Assembly: GCF_030817195.1 (NCBI RefSeq)
Contig: NZ_JAUSYZ010000001.1
Location: 806,001 to 870,000, forward strand
From: Arthrobacter globiformis
Lineage (GTDB): Bacteria; Actinomycetota; Actinomycetes; Actinomycetales; Micrococcaceae
DNA length: 64,000 nt
Direction: 5' to 3'
In this document: positions 42,616-51,316 of the stretch, piece by piece
Position numbering within the stretch: the stretch's first letter is position 1
Layout of the letters: every line of letters begins with the position of its first letter
Position numbers and translations under genes: made by a program
Notes under the pieces: model-generated
Told to the model about the DNA's origin: nothing
Database searches by the model: none
Seen by the model: the letters and a program-made list of their open reading frames with translations, nothing else

Positions 42616-42800
42616 CCGCGTCTGCAGCTCTGTATATACAGGGCAATCCAAGGACAGGACTGCAAAGTGCGCCCGGCCTGTCAACTTGGAAAGAGGCGCA
42701 GCAGCCGGGCTAGACTCGCACGCCGGGGGACGGAGCAGGCGTTCTGCGGCTGCCCAGCCAGGCCGCCCGAGGCGGCAAAACCACTTCAGGAATGGAAACC

Positions 42801-43259
42801 GTGAAACATCTTGCCCGCCCGTTGTACGCCGCCGCCCTCTTCGCCGTCGTGGCACTTAGCGCCTGCTCCGCGCCTGCCTCCGGCAGCGTGCCGTCGGCGT
42901 CTGGACCGTCCACGACGGCGGCCGGCACCGCCGCTCCCGCCGCATCCGCCAGCGCGGCGTCCGGTCCCTTTGGCGGCTATGCCTCGGCGGCTGAGGCCTG
43001 TGACGCCATCTCCACGCAGGCCACGGGGGCGTCCCTGCTGCCCCTCTCCGCCGCGCAGGGCAAGACGGCGGAACTGGAACAGAAAAAGGCGGAACTTGCC
43101 GAGACGGCCCAGCGGGTGCCGGAGGCGCTGAAGGCGGACTTCGCGCGGCTGAACGAGGTGGCCCTGGCCGGGCTCTCCGACCAGAGCGTGTACTCCAACG
43201 GCAAGTTCGAAGCCGCCATGGCCCCCGTGACAGGCTGGCTGTCCGCGAACTGCCACTGA
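42801..43259 (+). CDS. Small putative lipoprotein
   Basis: A 152-residue exported protein of unknown function. The N terminus MKHLARPLYAAALF ends in a lipobox LSAC, so the Cys at about 22 should be lipidated and the protein anchored outside the membrane. A Ser/Ala/Pro/Thr linker (about 25-58) leads to a helical domain with two Cys (ACDAIS near the start, NCH at the end) that may form a disulfide, and a charged helix ELEQKKAELAETAQRV. GTG 42801 is preferred over ATG 42792 because AGGA then has nine bases of spacing instead of none. No clear operon partner. Confidence 0.75.
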   Translation: MKHLARPLYAAALFAVVALSACSAPASGSVPSASGPSTTAAGTAAPAASASAASGPFGGYASAAEACDAISTQATGASLLPLSAAQGKTAELEQKKAELAETAQRVPEALKADFARLNEVALAGLSDQSVYSNGKFEAAMAPVTGWLSANCH

Positions 43260-43374
43260 CCTGCCGGGGCCGCAGGGCTCCGCGGCGAACGTGCTGGTCC
43301 GGTCCCTGCTGGTGCGCCCCCTGACGTTGTCCGACCTAAGGGATAGGGTTGTGTTCAACAGAAGGGGAGTGCTG

Positions 43375-43830
43375 ATGGAATACCAGAATCCACAAACCGC
43401 CGCCGTTCGAGCGGACCCTGCCCTGGCGCCGGCCGCAGCCGGGGGACGGACCGTGATCTCCGAGACCGCCGTGGCCAAAGTCGCCGGGATTGCGGCCCGG
43501 GCCGTGCCCGGTGTGTACTCCCTGGGGACCGGCTCCTCCCGGGCGCTCGGAGCCATCAGGGACGCGGTGGGCAGCTCCGATCACGCCGCGGGCGTGCACG
43601 CCGAGGTCGGCGAAACCCAGGTGGCAGTCGACATAACCCTGGTGGCGGTCTACGGCGCTCCGTTGCACGCCCTGGCCAACCAGGTGCGGGCCAGCGTTTA
43701 TTCGGCCGTCGAGAAGCTGGTGGGCCTGCAGGTCATTGAGGTGAACGTCGAAATCAACGACGTCTACATTGCACCGCCGGTGAAGCCGACGGGCGCGCCC
43801 GCCGTCGCTGAGCGGGAGGCGGTCCTGTGA
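43375..43830 (+). CDS. Asp23/Gls24-family envelope stress protein
   Basis: A 151-residue protein. After a variable N terminus of about 25 residues comes the Asp23 domain: TVISETAVAKVAGIAARAVP, GVYSLG, then VHAEVGETQVAVDITLVAVYG and VEKLVGLQVIEVNVEINDVY. In Firmicutes, Asp23 proteins sit under the membrane bound to AmaP and mark envelope or alkaline stress. ATG 43375 follows GAAGGGGAG. It is the first of five genes joined by stop-start overlaps ending at 45689; the last two encode membrane proteins that could be its anchor. Confidence 0.92.
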   Translation: MEYQNPQTAAVRADPALAPAAAGGRTVISETAVAKVAGIAARAVPGVYSLGTGSSRALGAIRDAVGSSDHAAGVHAEVGETQVAVDITLVAVYGAPLHALANQVRASVYSAVEKLVGLQVIEVNVEINDVYIAPPVKPTGAPAVAEREAVL

Positions 43831-44018
43831 GCCCTACTGTCGTTGGAATCGCCGTCGGCGCCTTCGTGGCGTTCATGTCACTACAGTTCGGCCTCTGGGG
43901 CTTCCTGATCTCCCTGCTGTTCATGGGAATCGGTGCGCTCCTGGGCCGCGCCGCAGAAGGGAAACTGGACCTGCGCAGCGTCATTGATGCCATCAGCGGC
44001 CGGCGCTCATCCTCATGA
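43827..44018 (+). CDS. Small DUF2273-like membrane protein
   Basis: A 63-residue protein with two hydrophobic segments (VVGIAVGAFVAFMSLQFGLW and GFLISLLFMGIGALLG) joined by a tight turn, ending in a charged tail (EGKLDLRSVIDAISGRR). This matches the small DUF2273-type proteins found beside asp23 genes. GTG 43827 overlaps the previous stop (GTGA), and its own stop overlaps the next ATG, so it is translationally coupled on both sides. Confidence 0.85.
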   Translation: MSPTVVGIAVGAFVAFMSLQFGLWGFLISLLFMGIGALLGRAAEGKLDLRSVIDAISGRRSSS

Positions 44019-44434
44019 ACGGTACAGCCCACATGGACGGTGCAGCCGACACGAGCCAGGCAGCCGAAGCAGCGACGCCCAGCCGGCAGTACAGCGGCCA
44101 CAACAGGATCAGCACCCAGGCGCTCACGAGCCTGGCCAAGGCTGCCGCTGCCGAGGCGCTGGGCATCCATGCCCATGACGTGCGCGCCGACTGGACGGAC
44201 GACGGCGGACTGCTGGCTTTGTCACTTGTGGCCCCCATCCGGGTCCCCAGCCTGACTGCCGTACTCCGCGACCCGGGACGCGTCCAGTCTGTGGGCGGCT
44301 CCATCTGGGACAGGACCGTGCACGCCAAGACCGACATTCTGACCAAGGTCACCGAACTCAGCGGTGCGAGTTTGAGCAGGGTAGACATCCGCATCAGCGG
44401 CGCACACGTCACGGAAGGGGGCAGGGTGCGGTGA
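44015..44434 (+). CDS. Asp23-operon protein, divergent Asp23-like
   Basis: A 139-residue soluble protein. From about residue 30 it shows a pattern like the Asp23 fold in diverged form: ISTQALTSLAKAAAAEALGI, VRADWTDDGGLLALSLVAPI, then a helix and TELSGASLSRVDIRISGA as final strand. The first 28 residues are low-complexity. It lies third in the five-gene operon with ATGA overlaps on both sides. Its likely role is as a second Asp23-type subunit in the same membrane-associated assembly; the assignment is tentative. Confidence 0.75.
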   Translation: MNGTAHMDGAADTSQAAEAATPSRQYSGHNRISTQALTSLAKAAAAEALGIHAHDVRADWTDDGGLLALSLVAPIRVPSLTAVLRDPGRVQSVGGSIWDRTVHAKTDILTKVTELSGASLSRVDIRISGAHVTEGGRVR

Positions 44435-45081
44435 GTTCCGTCGTCGAACAGCAGCATGAGGCCGGCGGGGATCCGGCGCAAGGCGGCTCCGGCGCGGTGC
44501 ACGCCGCCGCCATCGACATGCGCCGCGTCCTGCACCGCGAGACCCACTCCTCCCGTGCCGTGGTCGCGGTCATCGCCGGCGCCCTGGTCATAGTGCTCTG
44601 CCTTTACGCCCTTCTGGAATCCGCTGTGCGCGCCATTGGCCAGCCGCCCTGGCTTATCGATCCGCAGACGGCGGCCGAACGGATCGTGGCACTCCCGTCG
44701 GGCGTACCGCCGCTGCTGCTGGGTGCTGCCGGAGCCGTGATCGCCGCAGTAGGTCTTTTCTTTTTCCTGAGCGCGGTCCTGCCCGGGCGCCGGGCCAGGC
44801 ACCTGCTTGCTGACCGACGGATCGCCGTGGTGGTTGATGATGAAGTCATCGCCGCGGCACTTGCCCGGAGGACGCGGCTGGCGGCCAATGTCACGCAGGA
44901 GCAGGTCATGGTGGTGGTTTCCCAGCGCCAGGTGATGGTCAATGTCCGCCCCACATCCGGTGTGCCGGTCAGCGAAAACGCCATCCGGCAGGCGGTGGAG
45001 GACGAACTGCAGGCGATGGATCCGTCTCCCATGCCCCAGGTGACCATCAATCTGTCGACCTCAGGGGTGGTGGGTGCATGA
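44431..45081 (+). CDS. DUF6286-like membrane protein of the Asp23 operon
   Basis: A 216-residue protein with two membrane helices (about residues 43-67, VVAVIAGALVIVLCLYALLE, and 91-113, LLLGAAGAVIAAVGLFFFLS) and a cytosolic C-terminal domain (DDEVIAAALARRTRLAANV, VMVVVSQRQVMVNVRPTSG). The C-terminal part resembles the cytosolic module of AmaP-like proteins. GTG 44431 overlaps the previous stop; the next gene begins within its stop. It could anchor Asp23 proteins to the membrane. Confidence 0.8.
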   Translation: MSSVVEQQHEAGGDPAQGGSGAVHAAAIDMRRVLHRETHSSRAVVAVIAGALVIVLCLYALLESAVRAIGQPPWLIDPQTAAERIVALPSGVPPLLLGAAGAVIAAVGLFFFLSAVLPGRRARHLLADRRIAVVVDDEVIAAALARRTRLAANVTQEQVMVVVSQRQVMVNVRPTSGVPVSENAIRQAVEDELQAMDPSPMPQVTINLSTSGVVGA

Positions 45082-45689
45082 ACAGCACACCCAGGCTTCT
45101 CAACCGGATCATTCTCGGCATTCTTGGCTTCAAGCTGCTGGTCATCGGCGTGCTGCTGGTACTGCTGGCCGCTGTCCCTGCGGTCGCGGCGTGGTGGCAT
45201 TCCTGGTCCAGAAGCGTGTCGGACAACGTGTCCGCGGCTTTCGAGGGCACGCAGTTCCCCGGCCGGCAGGGGAGCTGGCTGTGGATCGTCCTGGCCCTCG
45301 CAGTGGTGCTGCTGATCGGCCTCATGGTTGCGTGGATCGCCCAGCAGGGCAAGGGCCGCACCGACCTCCTGCTGGCAGCAGAAGATTCAGGCGGCGTTCC
45401 CGGCGACATCCGGATCGGCGGGGGAGTGGCCGAGCAGGCACTGAAGAACGCCCTGGCCGACCGTCCCGACCTCGCCGGAGCCAGCGTCTCGATCTACGAC
45501 GTCAAGGGCCAGCCCGCGCTGAAGCTTCGGCTGCACCCACGGCCGGGTGTGGCGCCGCAGGCCGTCGCGGCGGAAGCGGCGGACCTCGTTGATGCCCTGA
45601 GCGCGGTGGTGGGCCAGCGCACGCCTGTCCTGGTGCACGTCGCGGCCGGCGCGCGGACCCGCTTCAGCCGTGCTGAGCGGGTCCGCTAA
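45078..45689 (+). CDS. AmaP-like membrane anchor protein
   Basis: A 203-residue protein with two membrane helices (about 12-39 and 69-89; a periplasmic loop lies between) and a cytosolic C-terminal domain (GDIRIGGGVAEQALKNALAD, ASVSIYDVKGQPALKLRLHP). The layout is that of AmaP, the membrane protein that holds Asp23 under the membrane in Firmicutes. It is the last gene of the five-gene coupled operon, starting in an ATGA overlap. AmaP identity is inferred from topology and context more than from sequence motifs. Confidence 0.78.
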   Translation: MNSTPRLLNRIILGILGFKLLVIGVLLVLLAAVPAVAAWWHSWSRSVSDNVSAAFEGTQFPGRQGSWLWIVLALAVVLLIGLMVAWIAQQGKGRTDLLLAAEDSGGVPGDIRIGGGVAEQALKNALADRPDLAGASVSIYDVKGQPALKLRLHPRPGVAPQAVAAEAADLVDALSAVVGQRTPVLVHVAAGARTRFSRAERVR

Positions 45690-45747
45690 CTCCGCTATTT
45701 GGAACTTTGACGGCCGGAACCCGGTTGGTCAGAAGCCGCCGGACTGC

Positions 45748-47625
45748 TTATCCGGCCACCAGGTAGGCCGCGCTGTTGGGCCCAACCACGGCTTCATCAG
45801 CGCCCGATTCTTCAGCGCTGGACAGTGCCACCCGGTAGCCGTCGGGGACCGGCGTGGGCTCCGCCCCCGTGTTGGCGACCACCAGGACATCACGGTTGTG
45901 GAAGGCCAGGACGCCCAGTTCGGGGTCGTGGTTGTCCGCCCAGCAGAATGTTCCGGATCCCAGCCCATGGCTCCGGCGTGCGGCGAGCGCGGAGCGGTAC
46001 AGCTCCAGTGTGGAGCCCTTGACGCCGTCCTGCCGGTCGGCGGCCAGATCTTCGAAGGATTCGGGCTGGGGCAGCCAGGGCGCGGCCGGGTCCTGAGCGG
46101 TGGATGCTTCTGCAAAACCATACCCGGGCGCTTCGGATTTCCAAGGCAGGGGCACCCGGCAGCCGTCGCGCCCGCGCTCGATGCCGTTGGTCCGGAAGAA
46201 CGTGGGGTCCTGCCGGGCTTCGGCGGGCAGCGTGGTGTGCTCGGGGAGGCCCAGCTCCTCGCCCTGGTAAATGTAGGCGGAGCCCGGGAGGGCCAGGGAC
46301 ACCAGCGTGGCGGCCCGGGCGCGGGCCAGGCCCAGGGCGGCGTCGGGCTGCTCGTCCTCCGCGGCGATGCCCTTCGGGAAGGTGGTGGGGTCCTGCAAGC
46401 CGAAGCGGCTCGGGTGGCGCACCGTGTCGTGGTTGCTGAGCACCCATGTGGACGGCGCCCCTACGGATGCGGCCGCCTGGAGGGAGTCCTCGATGGCCAC
46501 GGCCATCCGCTGGGCGTCCCAGCCAGCCAGGAGGAAATCGAAGTTGAACGCCTGCTGCATCTCGTCCGGGCGGATGTACCGGGCGAGCCGTTCCGCGGGT
46601 TCAACCCAGGCCTCGGCCACCAGCATACGGTCGCCGTCGTATCCGGCCAGGACCCGGTTCCAGTCGCGGTAAATGTCATGGACGCCGTCCTGGTCGAAGA
46701 ACGGCGACGGCGGATACAGCGGCGATACGGGCTCGTGGTCCGTGCCCACGGTGGCGCTTGAGCCGGCACCTGCCCCCAAATCGGCGGCTGCCAGGCCGGT
46801 ACCGGCCGGAGAAGCGTGCGCCGTATGCGGCTCAATGGCCTCTCCGTGGGCGCCCGGGGGATCCGTCACGTGGGCGGCGTCGGCGGAGCCTTCCACCATG
46901 GCAGCCACGCCTTCCCAGTCCGGAAGGCCGGCCTCCTTCACCATCCCGTGGGCCACATCCACCCGGAAGCCGTCCACGCCCCGGTCCAGCCAGAAGCGGA
47001 GCACGGAACGCATCTCCTCCCAGACTTCGGGGTTTTCCCAGTTGAGGTCCGGCTGCTTCGTGTCGAACAGGTGCAGGTACCAGTCGCCGGGGGAGCCGTC
47101 CGCATTCGTGGTCCGCGTCCAGGCCGGTCCGCCGAAGATGGATTTCCAGTTGTTGGGCGCGATGTTGCCGTCGCCGGAGCCGGGAACCTCGTCCTTCCCC
47201 GGTCGGAACATGTAGCGTTCCCTGGCGGCCGAGCCGGGTTCCGCCGCGAGGGCTTCCTGGAACCACACATGTTCATCGGACGTGTGGTTGGGCACCAGGT
47301 CGACGATCACTTTCAGTCCGCGGCTGTGCGCCTCGTCCAGCATGGAGTCGAAGTCGGCGAGCGTACCGAATGACGGGTCCACCTGCCGGTAATCGGCGAC
47401 GTCGTAGCCGCCGTCGGCCTGCGGGGACCGGTAGAACGGCGACAGCCAGACGGCGTCGACACCGAGCTGCTGCAGGTAGGGCAGGCGCGCCGTGACGCCG
47501 GGCAGGTCGCCCATGCCGTCACCGTTCCCATCAGAAAAAGAACGCGGATAAATCTGGTACACGGCCGCGTGGGCCCACCACGCTGCTGTCTCGGAAGCCG
47601 GCGTACTGATCGGGCGGTGGGTCAT
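45748..47625 (-). CDS. GH13 alpha-glucosidase (oligo-1,6-glucosidase type)
   Basis: A 625-residue cytosolic glycoside hydrolase. The (beta/alpha)8 barrel starts with VYQIYPRSFSDGNGDGMGDL; catalytic residues are Asp in GFRVDVAHG (about 221), Glu in VAEAWVEP (about 340) and Asp in LSNHDTV (about 397); VPNHTSDEH is the usual metal/substrate region. It should hydrolyse sucrose, maltose, isomaltose or trehalose-like alpha-glucosides taken up by the adjacent importer. Residues about 255-300 are a Gly/Ala-rich insert (SPAGTGLAAADLGAGAGSS) not in typical members. The start lies 26 bases beside a LacI-type operator shared with the divergent ABC operon. Exact sugar unknown. Confidence 0.92.
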   Translation of the reverse strand: MTHRPISTPASETAAWWAHAAVYQIYPRSFSDGNGDGMGDLPGVTARLPYLQQLGVDAVWLSPFYRSPQADGGYDVADYRQVDPSFGTLADFDSMLDEAHSRGLKVIVDLVPNHTSDEHVWFQEALAAEPGSAARERYMFRPGKDEVPGSGDGNIAPNNWKSIFGGPAWTRTTNADGSPGDWYLHLFDTKQPDLNWENPEVWEEMRSVLRFWLDRGVDGFRVDVAHGMVKEAGLPDWEGVAAMVEGSADAAHVTDPPGAHGEAIEPHTAHASPAGTGLAAADLGAGAGSSATVGTDHEPVSPLYPPSPFFDQDGVHDIYRDWNRVLAGYDGDRMLVAEAWVEPAERLARYIRPDEMQQAFNFDFLLAGWDAQRMAVAIEDSLQAAASVGAPSTWVLSNHDTVRHPSRFGLQDPTTFPKGIAAEDEQPDAALGLARARAATLVSLALPGSAYIYQGEELGLPEHTTLPAEARQDPTFFRTNGIERGRDGCRVPLPWKSEAPGYGFAEASTAQDPAAPWLPQPESFEDLAADRQDGVKGSTLELYRSALAARRSHGLGSGTFCWADNHDPELGVLAFHNRDVLVVANTGAEPTPVPDGYRVALSSAEESGADEAVVGPNSAAYLVAG

Positions 47626-47650
47626 GGTTGCCTCTCCGGTAACAATTAGG

Positions 47651-47664
47651 TGTAAACGCTTGCA
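47651..47664. promoter_or_regulatory. LacI-type operator between GH13 gene and importer operon
   Basis: TGTAAACGCTTGCA lies in the 126-base gap between divergent genes, 13/14 identical to the site before the GH68 gene. The LacI regulator at 51317 is the obvious candidate to bind it. Confidence 0.7.
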
Positions 47665-47751
47665 TATCTTCGGGCAACGTTACTAGTGTGACAGTCACCA
47701 CATCAACCGCACGAATGATTTTCATGTCACTCAGCGAGGAGTCTCCAGCCA

Positions 47752-49035
47752 ATGAAAACCCCTAAGTTCTTACTCCCGGTTGCCACTGCCGGCGTGCTCG
47801 CCCTGACCCTGTCCGCCTGTGGCGGCGGCGGAGGCGGTACCACGGCCGGCGGCGGCGACGCCGAAGCTGGCCTTGACGGGCGCGGGCCCATCACGTACGT
47901 CCAGGGCAAGGACAACAGCAACGTGGTCCGGCCGCTGGTTGCCAAGTGGAATGCCGCGCACCCGAACGAGAAGGTCACGTTCAAGGAACAGACGGACCAG
48001 GCTGACCAGCAGCACGACGACATTGTGCAGCACTTCCAAGCCAAGGATGCCGGCTACGACGTCGTGGACGTTGACGTGGTTTGGACCGCCGAGTTCGCTG
48101 CCAAGGGCTGGCTGCAGCCGCTCAAGGACAAGATGGCCTTCGACACCAGCGCCATGCTGAAGCCAACCGTTGACAGCGGCACGTACAAGGGCACGCTTTA
48201 TGCCGCGCCGCAGACGTCCGACGGCGCTCTGCTGTACTACCGCAAGGACCTTGTGCCCACGCCTCCTAAGACGTGGGAAGAGATGATGAGCATGTGCTCC
48301 ATCGCCAAGAAAAACAACATCGGCTGCTACGCCGGCCAGTTCAGTAAGTACGAGGGCCTCACGGTCAACGCGTCCGAGGCCATCAATTCCGCCGGCGGAT
48401 CGGTCCTGGATAAGGACGGCAAGCCCAGCCTGAACACCGCCGAGGCCAAGGCCGGCCTTGAGAACCTCGCCAAGGCCTACGCAGACGGCAACATCCCCAA
48501 GGAAGGCATCACCTTCCAGGAGGAGCTGAGCCGCCAGGCGTTCCAGAGCGGCAAGCTGCTGTTCCTGCGTAACTGGCCCTACGTCTACAACCTGGCAACC
48601 ACTGAGGGTTCCTCGGCGGTGAAGGACAAGCTCGGCATCGCACCGATCCCCGGCGCGAGCGGGCCCGGCGCCTCCTCGCTGGGTGGCCACAACCTGGCCA
48701 TCAGCGTGTACTCCAAGAACAAGGCCACTGCCCTGGACTTCCTGAAGTTCATGACGTCCGAGGAGACCGAGAAGTTCTACGCGACCCAGGGTTCACTGGC
48801 TCCGGTGCTGGGCAGCCTCTACACTGACGCTGCCTTGGTGAAGAAGCTTCCTTACCTGCCGGTGCTGAAGACCTCCATTGAGAACGCTGTTCCCCGCCCG
48901 GTCACCCCGTTCTACCCGGCGGTAACCAAGGCCATCCAGGAAAACGCCTACTCAGCCATCAAGGGCGAGAAGCCCGTGGACACTGCACTGTCTGACATGC
49001 AGAAGTCCATCGAATCCGCCGGTGCAGGATCGTAG
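47752..49035 (+). CDS. ABC importer sugar-binding lipoprotein
   Basis: A 427-residue family 1 solute-binding protein. The signal peptide ends at a lipobox (LTLSACGGGG, Cys about 24), so it is anchored outside the membrane. The fold core is visible in ITYVQGKDNSNVVRPLVAKW, YDVVDVDVVWTAEFAAKGWL, LYAAPQTSDGALLYYRKDLV and FLRNWPYVYN, close in style to trehalose/maltose/alpha-glucoside receptors (ThuE/LpqY/AglE). ATG 47752 follows GCGAGGAG. Two permease genes follow directly; no ATPase gene is present, so a shared MsiK-type ATPase encoded elsewhere is likely. Confidence 0.93.
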   Translation: MKTPKFLLPVATAGVLALTLSACGGGGGGTTAGGGDAEAGLDGRGPITYVQGKDNSNVVRPLVAKWNAAHPNEKVTFKEQTDQADQQHDDIVQHFQAKDAGYDVVDVDVVWTAEFAAKGWLQPLKDKMAFDTSAMLKPTVDSGTYKGTLYAAPQTSDGALLYYRKDLVPTPPKTWEEMMSMCSIAKKNNIGCYAGQFSKYEGLTVNASEAINSAGGSVLDKDGKPSLNTAEAKAGLENLAKAYADGNIPKEGITFQEELSRQAFQSGKLLFLRNWPYVYNLATTEGSSAVKDKLGIAPIPGASGPGASSLGGHNLAISVYSKNKATALDFLKFMTSEETEKFYATQGSLAPVLGSLYTDAALVKKLPYLPVLKTSIENAVPRPVTPFYPAVTKAIQENAYSAIKGEKPVDTALSDMQKSIESAGAGS

Positions 49036-49042
49036 GTCTGCC

Positions 49043-50080
49043 ATGGCAACCGAAGTAGGCCCGACGCCGGTCAAGGCACCGGCGTCGGGCAGCGCCCCGA
49101 TCCACCACGGCCCCAAGGGCGTGGGCGAGGATAACAAGATTCTCAGTCAGGGAAAGTGGGCCTCATGGCTCCTTGCCCCGACCATCATCGCGCTTGCTGT
49201 GGTGATCGTGTACCCGATCATCAGCGCAATCGTGATGTCCTTCCAGAAGGATGCCGGCCTGGATCCCGCGACGGGCCTCTTTACCGCAGGCGGACCGGCC
49301 GGCGTCCAAAACTACGTGAACTGGATTGCGCAGCAGTGTTCCGCCCCAGCCGGCGGAACGGTGGCTTGCCCGCCGGGAACACTCGGCGCCCAGTTCTGGT
49401 CCGCCACGGCAACAACGTTTTTCTTCACCGTGGTGACCGTTGCCCTCGAAACAGTCCTGGGCTTTTGGATGGCCATGATCATGGCCAGGACCTTCAAGGG
49501 CCGCAGCCTTGTCCGTGCGGCCGTACTGGTGCCGTGGGCCATTCCCACCGCCGTGACCGCAAAGCTCTGGTTCTTCATCTTCGCGTTCGAAGGAATTGCC
49601 AATAAGCTCTTCAACACCTCGATCCTGTGGACAGGCAGCGAATGGCCCGCCAAGTGGGCAGTGATCATCGCCGATGTGTGGAAGACAACGCCATTCATGG
49701 CGCTGCTCATCCTGGCTGGCCTGCAGATGATCCCGGCGGAGGTCTACGAGGCCGCCAAGGTGGACGGCGCCTCGGCTTGGCAGCGGTTCCGGATGATCAC
49801 TTTGCCGCTGGTTAAGCCCGCCCTGATGGTGGCCATCCTGTTCCGCACCCTGGACGCGCTGCGCATGTTTGACCTCCCGTACATCCTCACCGGCGGTGCT
49901 AACAACACCACCACGCTGTCGATCCTGGTGATCAATCAGGTCAGGCAAGGCTTCAACTCGGCGGCCGCGCTGTCCACCATTACCTTCATCATCATCTTTC
50001 TTGTCGCTTTCATTTTCGTCCGCTTCCTGGGAGCGAATGTTGTGGAGCAAAGCGGCGCCACCGGTAAGGGGAAGAAATGA
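49043..50080 (+). CDS. ABC importer permease (MalF type)
   Basis: A 345-residue membrane protein with six to seven helices: the first at about 42-65 (LLAPTIIALAVVIVYPIISA) and an extended periplasmic loop (about 68-118) with two Cys. The cytosolic EAA loop reads EVYEAAKVDGASAWQRFRMI, where the ATPase docks. It forms half of the membrane channel for the sugar importer. ATG 49043 is chosen because an in-frame GTG at 49022 would overlap the end of the binding-protein gene. The stop overlaps the next ATG. Confidence 0.93.
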   Translation: MATEVGPTPVKAPASGSAPIHHGPKGVGEDNKILSQGKWASWLLAPTIIALAVVIVYPIISAIVMSFQKDAGLDPATGLFTAGGPAGVQNYVNWIAQQCSAPAGGTVACPPGTLGAQFWSATATTFFFTVVTVALETVLGFWMAMIMARTFKGRSLVRAAVLVPWAIPTAVTAKLWFFIFAFEGIANKLFNTSILWTGSEWPAKWAVIIADVWKTTPFMALLILAGLQMIPAEVYEAAKVDGASAWQRFRMITLPLVKPALMVAILFRTLDALRMFDLPYILTGGANNTTTLSILVINQVRQGFNSAAALSTITFIIIFLVAFIFVRFLGANVVEQSGATGKGKK

Positions 50081-50976
50081 CCGCCGCGACATCCTCCGCC
50101 ACAAGCCTGCGCGCGGAACAGGACCGAGGCCGCCGCAAGGCCCAGAACAAGGAGAAGTGGGCCCAGGGCAGGACCTACATCAGCGCCGCCGTCATCCTGA
50201 TCTGGTGCCTGGCACCCGCGTACTGGATGGTGGTGACAGCGTTCCGCGATGTGGGCTTCACCTACGACACCTCGATCCTGCCCAGCCATGTCACGCTGGA
50301 CAACTTCAACACCGCGTTCGACACCTCCTTCGGCAACCGGTTCGGCCAGGCACTGCTGAACAGCGTCTTCATCGGCGGCGTCGTCACGGTGGTATCGCTG
50401 ATCATCGGTGTTTTCGCGGCGTATGCCCTGGCCCGGCTGAACTTCCGGTTCAAGTACATGGTGCTGGGATTCATCCTGGGCGCCTCCATGTTCCCGGGCG
50501 TTGCCCTGATCACCCCGCTGTTCCAGCTGTTCACCAACATCGGCTGGATGGGCACCTACCAGGCGCTGATCATTCCGAACATCTCGTTCGTGCTGCCGCT
50601 GACCGTGTACACCATGACCTCCTTCTTCCGCGAGATGCCGTGGGAGCTGGAGGAGTCGGCCCGGGTGGACGGCTGCACGCAGGGACAGGCCTTCCGCAAG
50701 GTCATCATGCCCCTCGCCGCGCCGGCCATCTTCACCACGGCGATCCTGGCGTTCATCTCCTCCTGGAATGAATTCCTGATCGCCAGCCAGCTGTCCAGCG
50801 ACGCAACGCAACCGGTGACGGTGGCTATCGCCAACTTCGCCGGGGCCCAGCCGAACCAGATTCCCTACACGGCCATCATGGCGGCGGGCACCATCGTCAC
50901 CATCCCGCTCGTCATCCTGGTGCTGGTGTTCCAGCGCAAGATTGTGGCAGGCCTGACCGCCGGTGCTGTCAAGTGA
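50077..50976 (+). CDS. ABC importer permease (MalG type)
   Basis: A 299-residue permease with six helices and the EAA-type loop LEESARVDGCTQGQAFRKVI followed by MPLAAPAIFTT, typical of MalG partners. The N terminus is hydrophilic (about 35 residues). It starts within the ATGA overlap of the first permease and its stop overlaps the GTG of a small membrane protein gene, so the importer genes are tightly coupled. Confidence 0.93.
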   Translation: MTAATSSATSLRAEQDRGRRKAQNKEKWAQGRTYISAAVILIWCLAPAYWMVVTAFRDVGFTYDTSILPSHVTLDNFNTAFDTSFGNRFGQALLNSVFIGGVVTVVSLIIGVFAAYALARLNFRFKYMVLGFILGASMFPGVALITPLFQLFTNIGWMGTYQALIIPNISFVLPLTVYTMTSFFREMPWELEESARVDGCTQGQAFRKVIMPLAAPAIFTTAILAFISSWNEFLIASQLSSDATQPVTVAIANFAGAQPNQIPYTAIMAAGTIVTIPLVILVLVFQRKIVAGLTAGAVK

Positions 50977-51236
50977 CGGAACGAGCAGCACCACAGGGCA
51001 GGAAGCCGGAATCGGTCGCGCCTAAGCGCGTACGGTCCGGTGAGGACTTCGACATCATCATCGGATTCCTTGGCTTCTGGGCCGTGGTGCTGCTCGTCGC
51101 CACCGTCTGGATGGAACTGACGGCGCAGCCCGCCGTCTTCTGGGCGCTGGGGCTGCTGGCCACACTGCTGGCGCTGTATGGCATGGTCAGGCTCCGCAAG
51201 CGGCTCCCCGCGCGCACGGCCACCCGCCGCAAGTGA
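50973..51236 (+). CDS. Small two-helix membrane protein of the sugar operon
   Basis: An 87-residue protein with a basic N terminus and two hydrophobic segments (IIIGFLGFWAVVLLVATVWM and FWALGLLATLLALYGMVRLR) ending in a basic tail. I do not recognise a family. GTG 50973 overlaps the permease stop (GTGA), so it is made with the importer and may be an accessory subunit, or simply a co-transcribed gene between the importer and its regulator. Confidence 0.72.
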   Translation: MTERAAPQGRKPESVAPKRVRSGEDFDIIIGFLGFWAVVLLVATVWMELTAQPAVFWALGLLATLLALYGMVRLRKRLPARTATRRK

Positions 51237-51316
51237 GGCCGGCGGGACTAAAATGGATACTTGCCGTCGGGAGAACGGCGGGGCGGAAATCTGCATGAGG
51301 GTTTAGAGAGGACATC

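Noticed and set aside
41187..42665. 492-codon minus-strand frame opposite the GH68 gene
   Set aside because: Val/Gly-rich antisense; the GH68 frame carries the signal peptide and all three catalytic residues.
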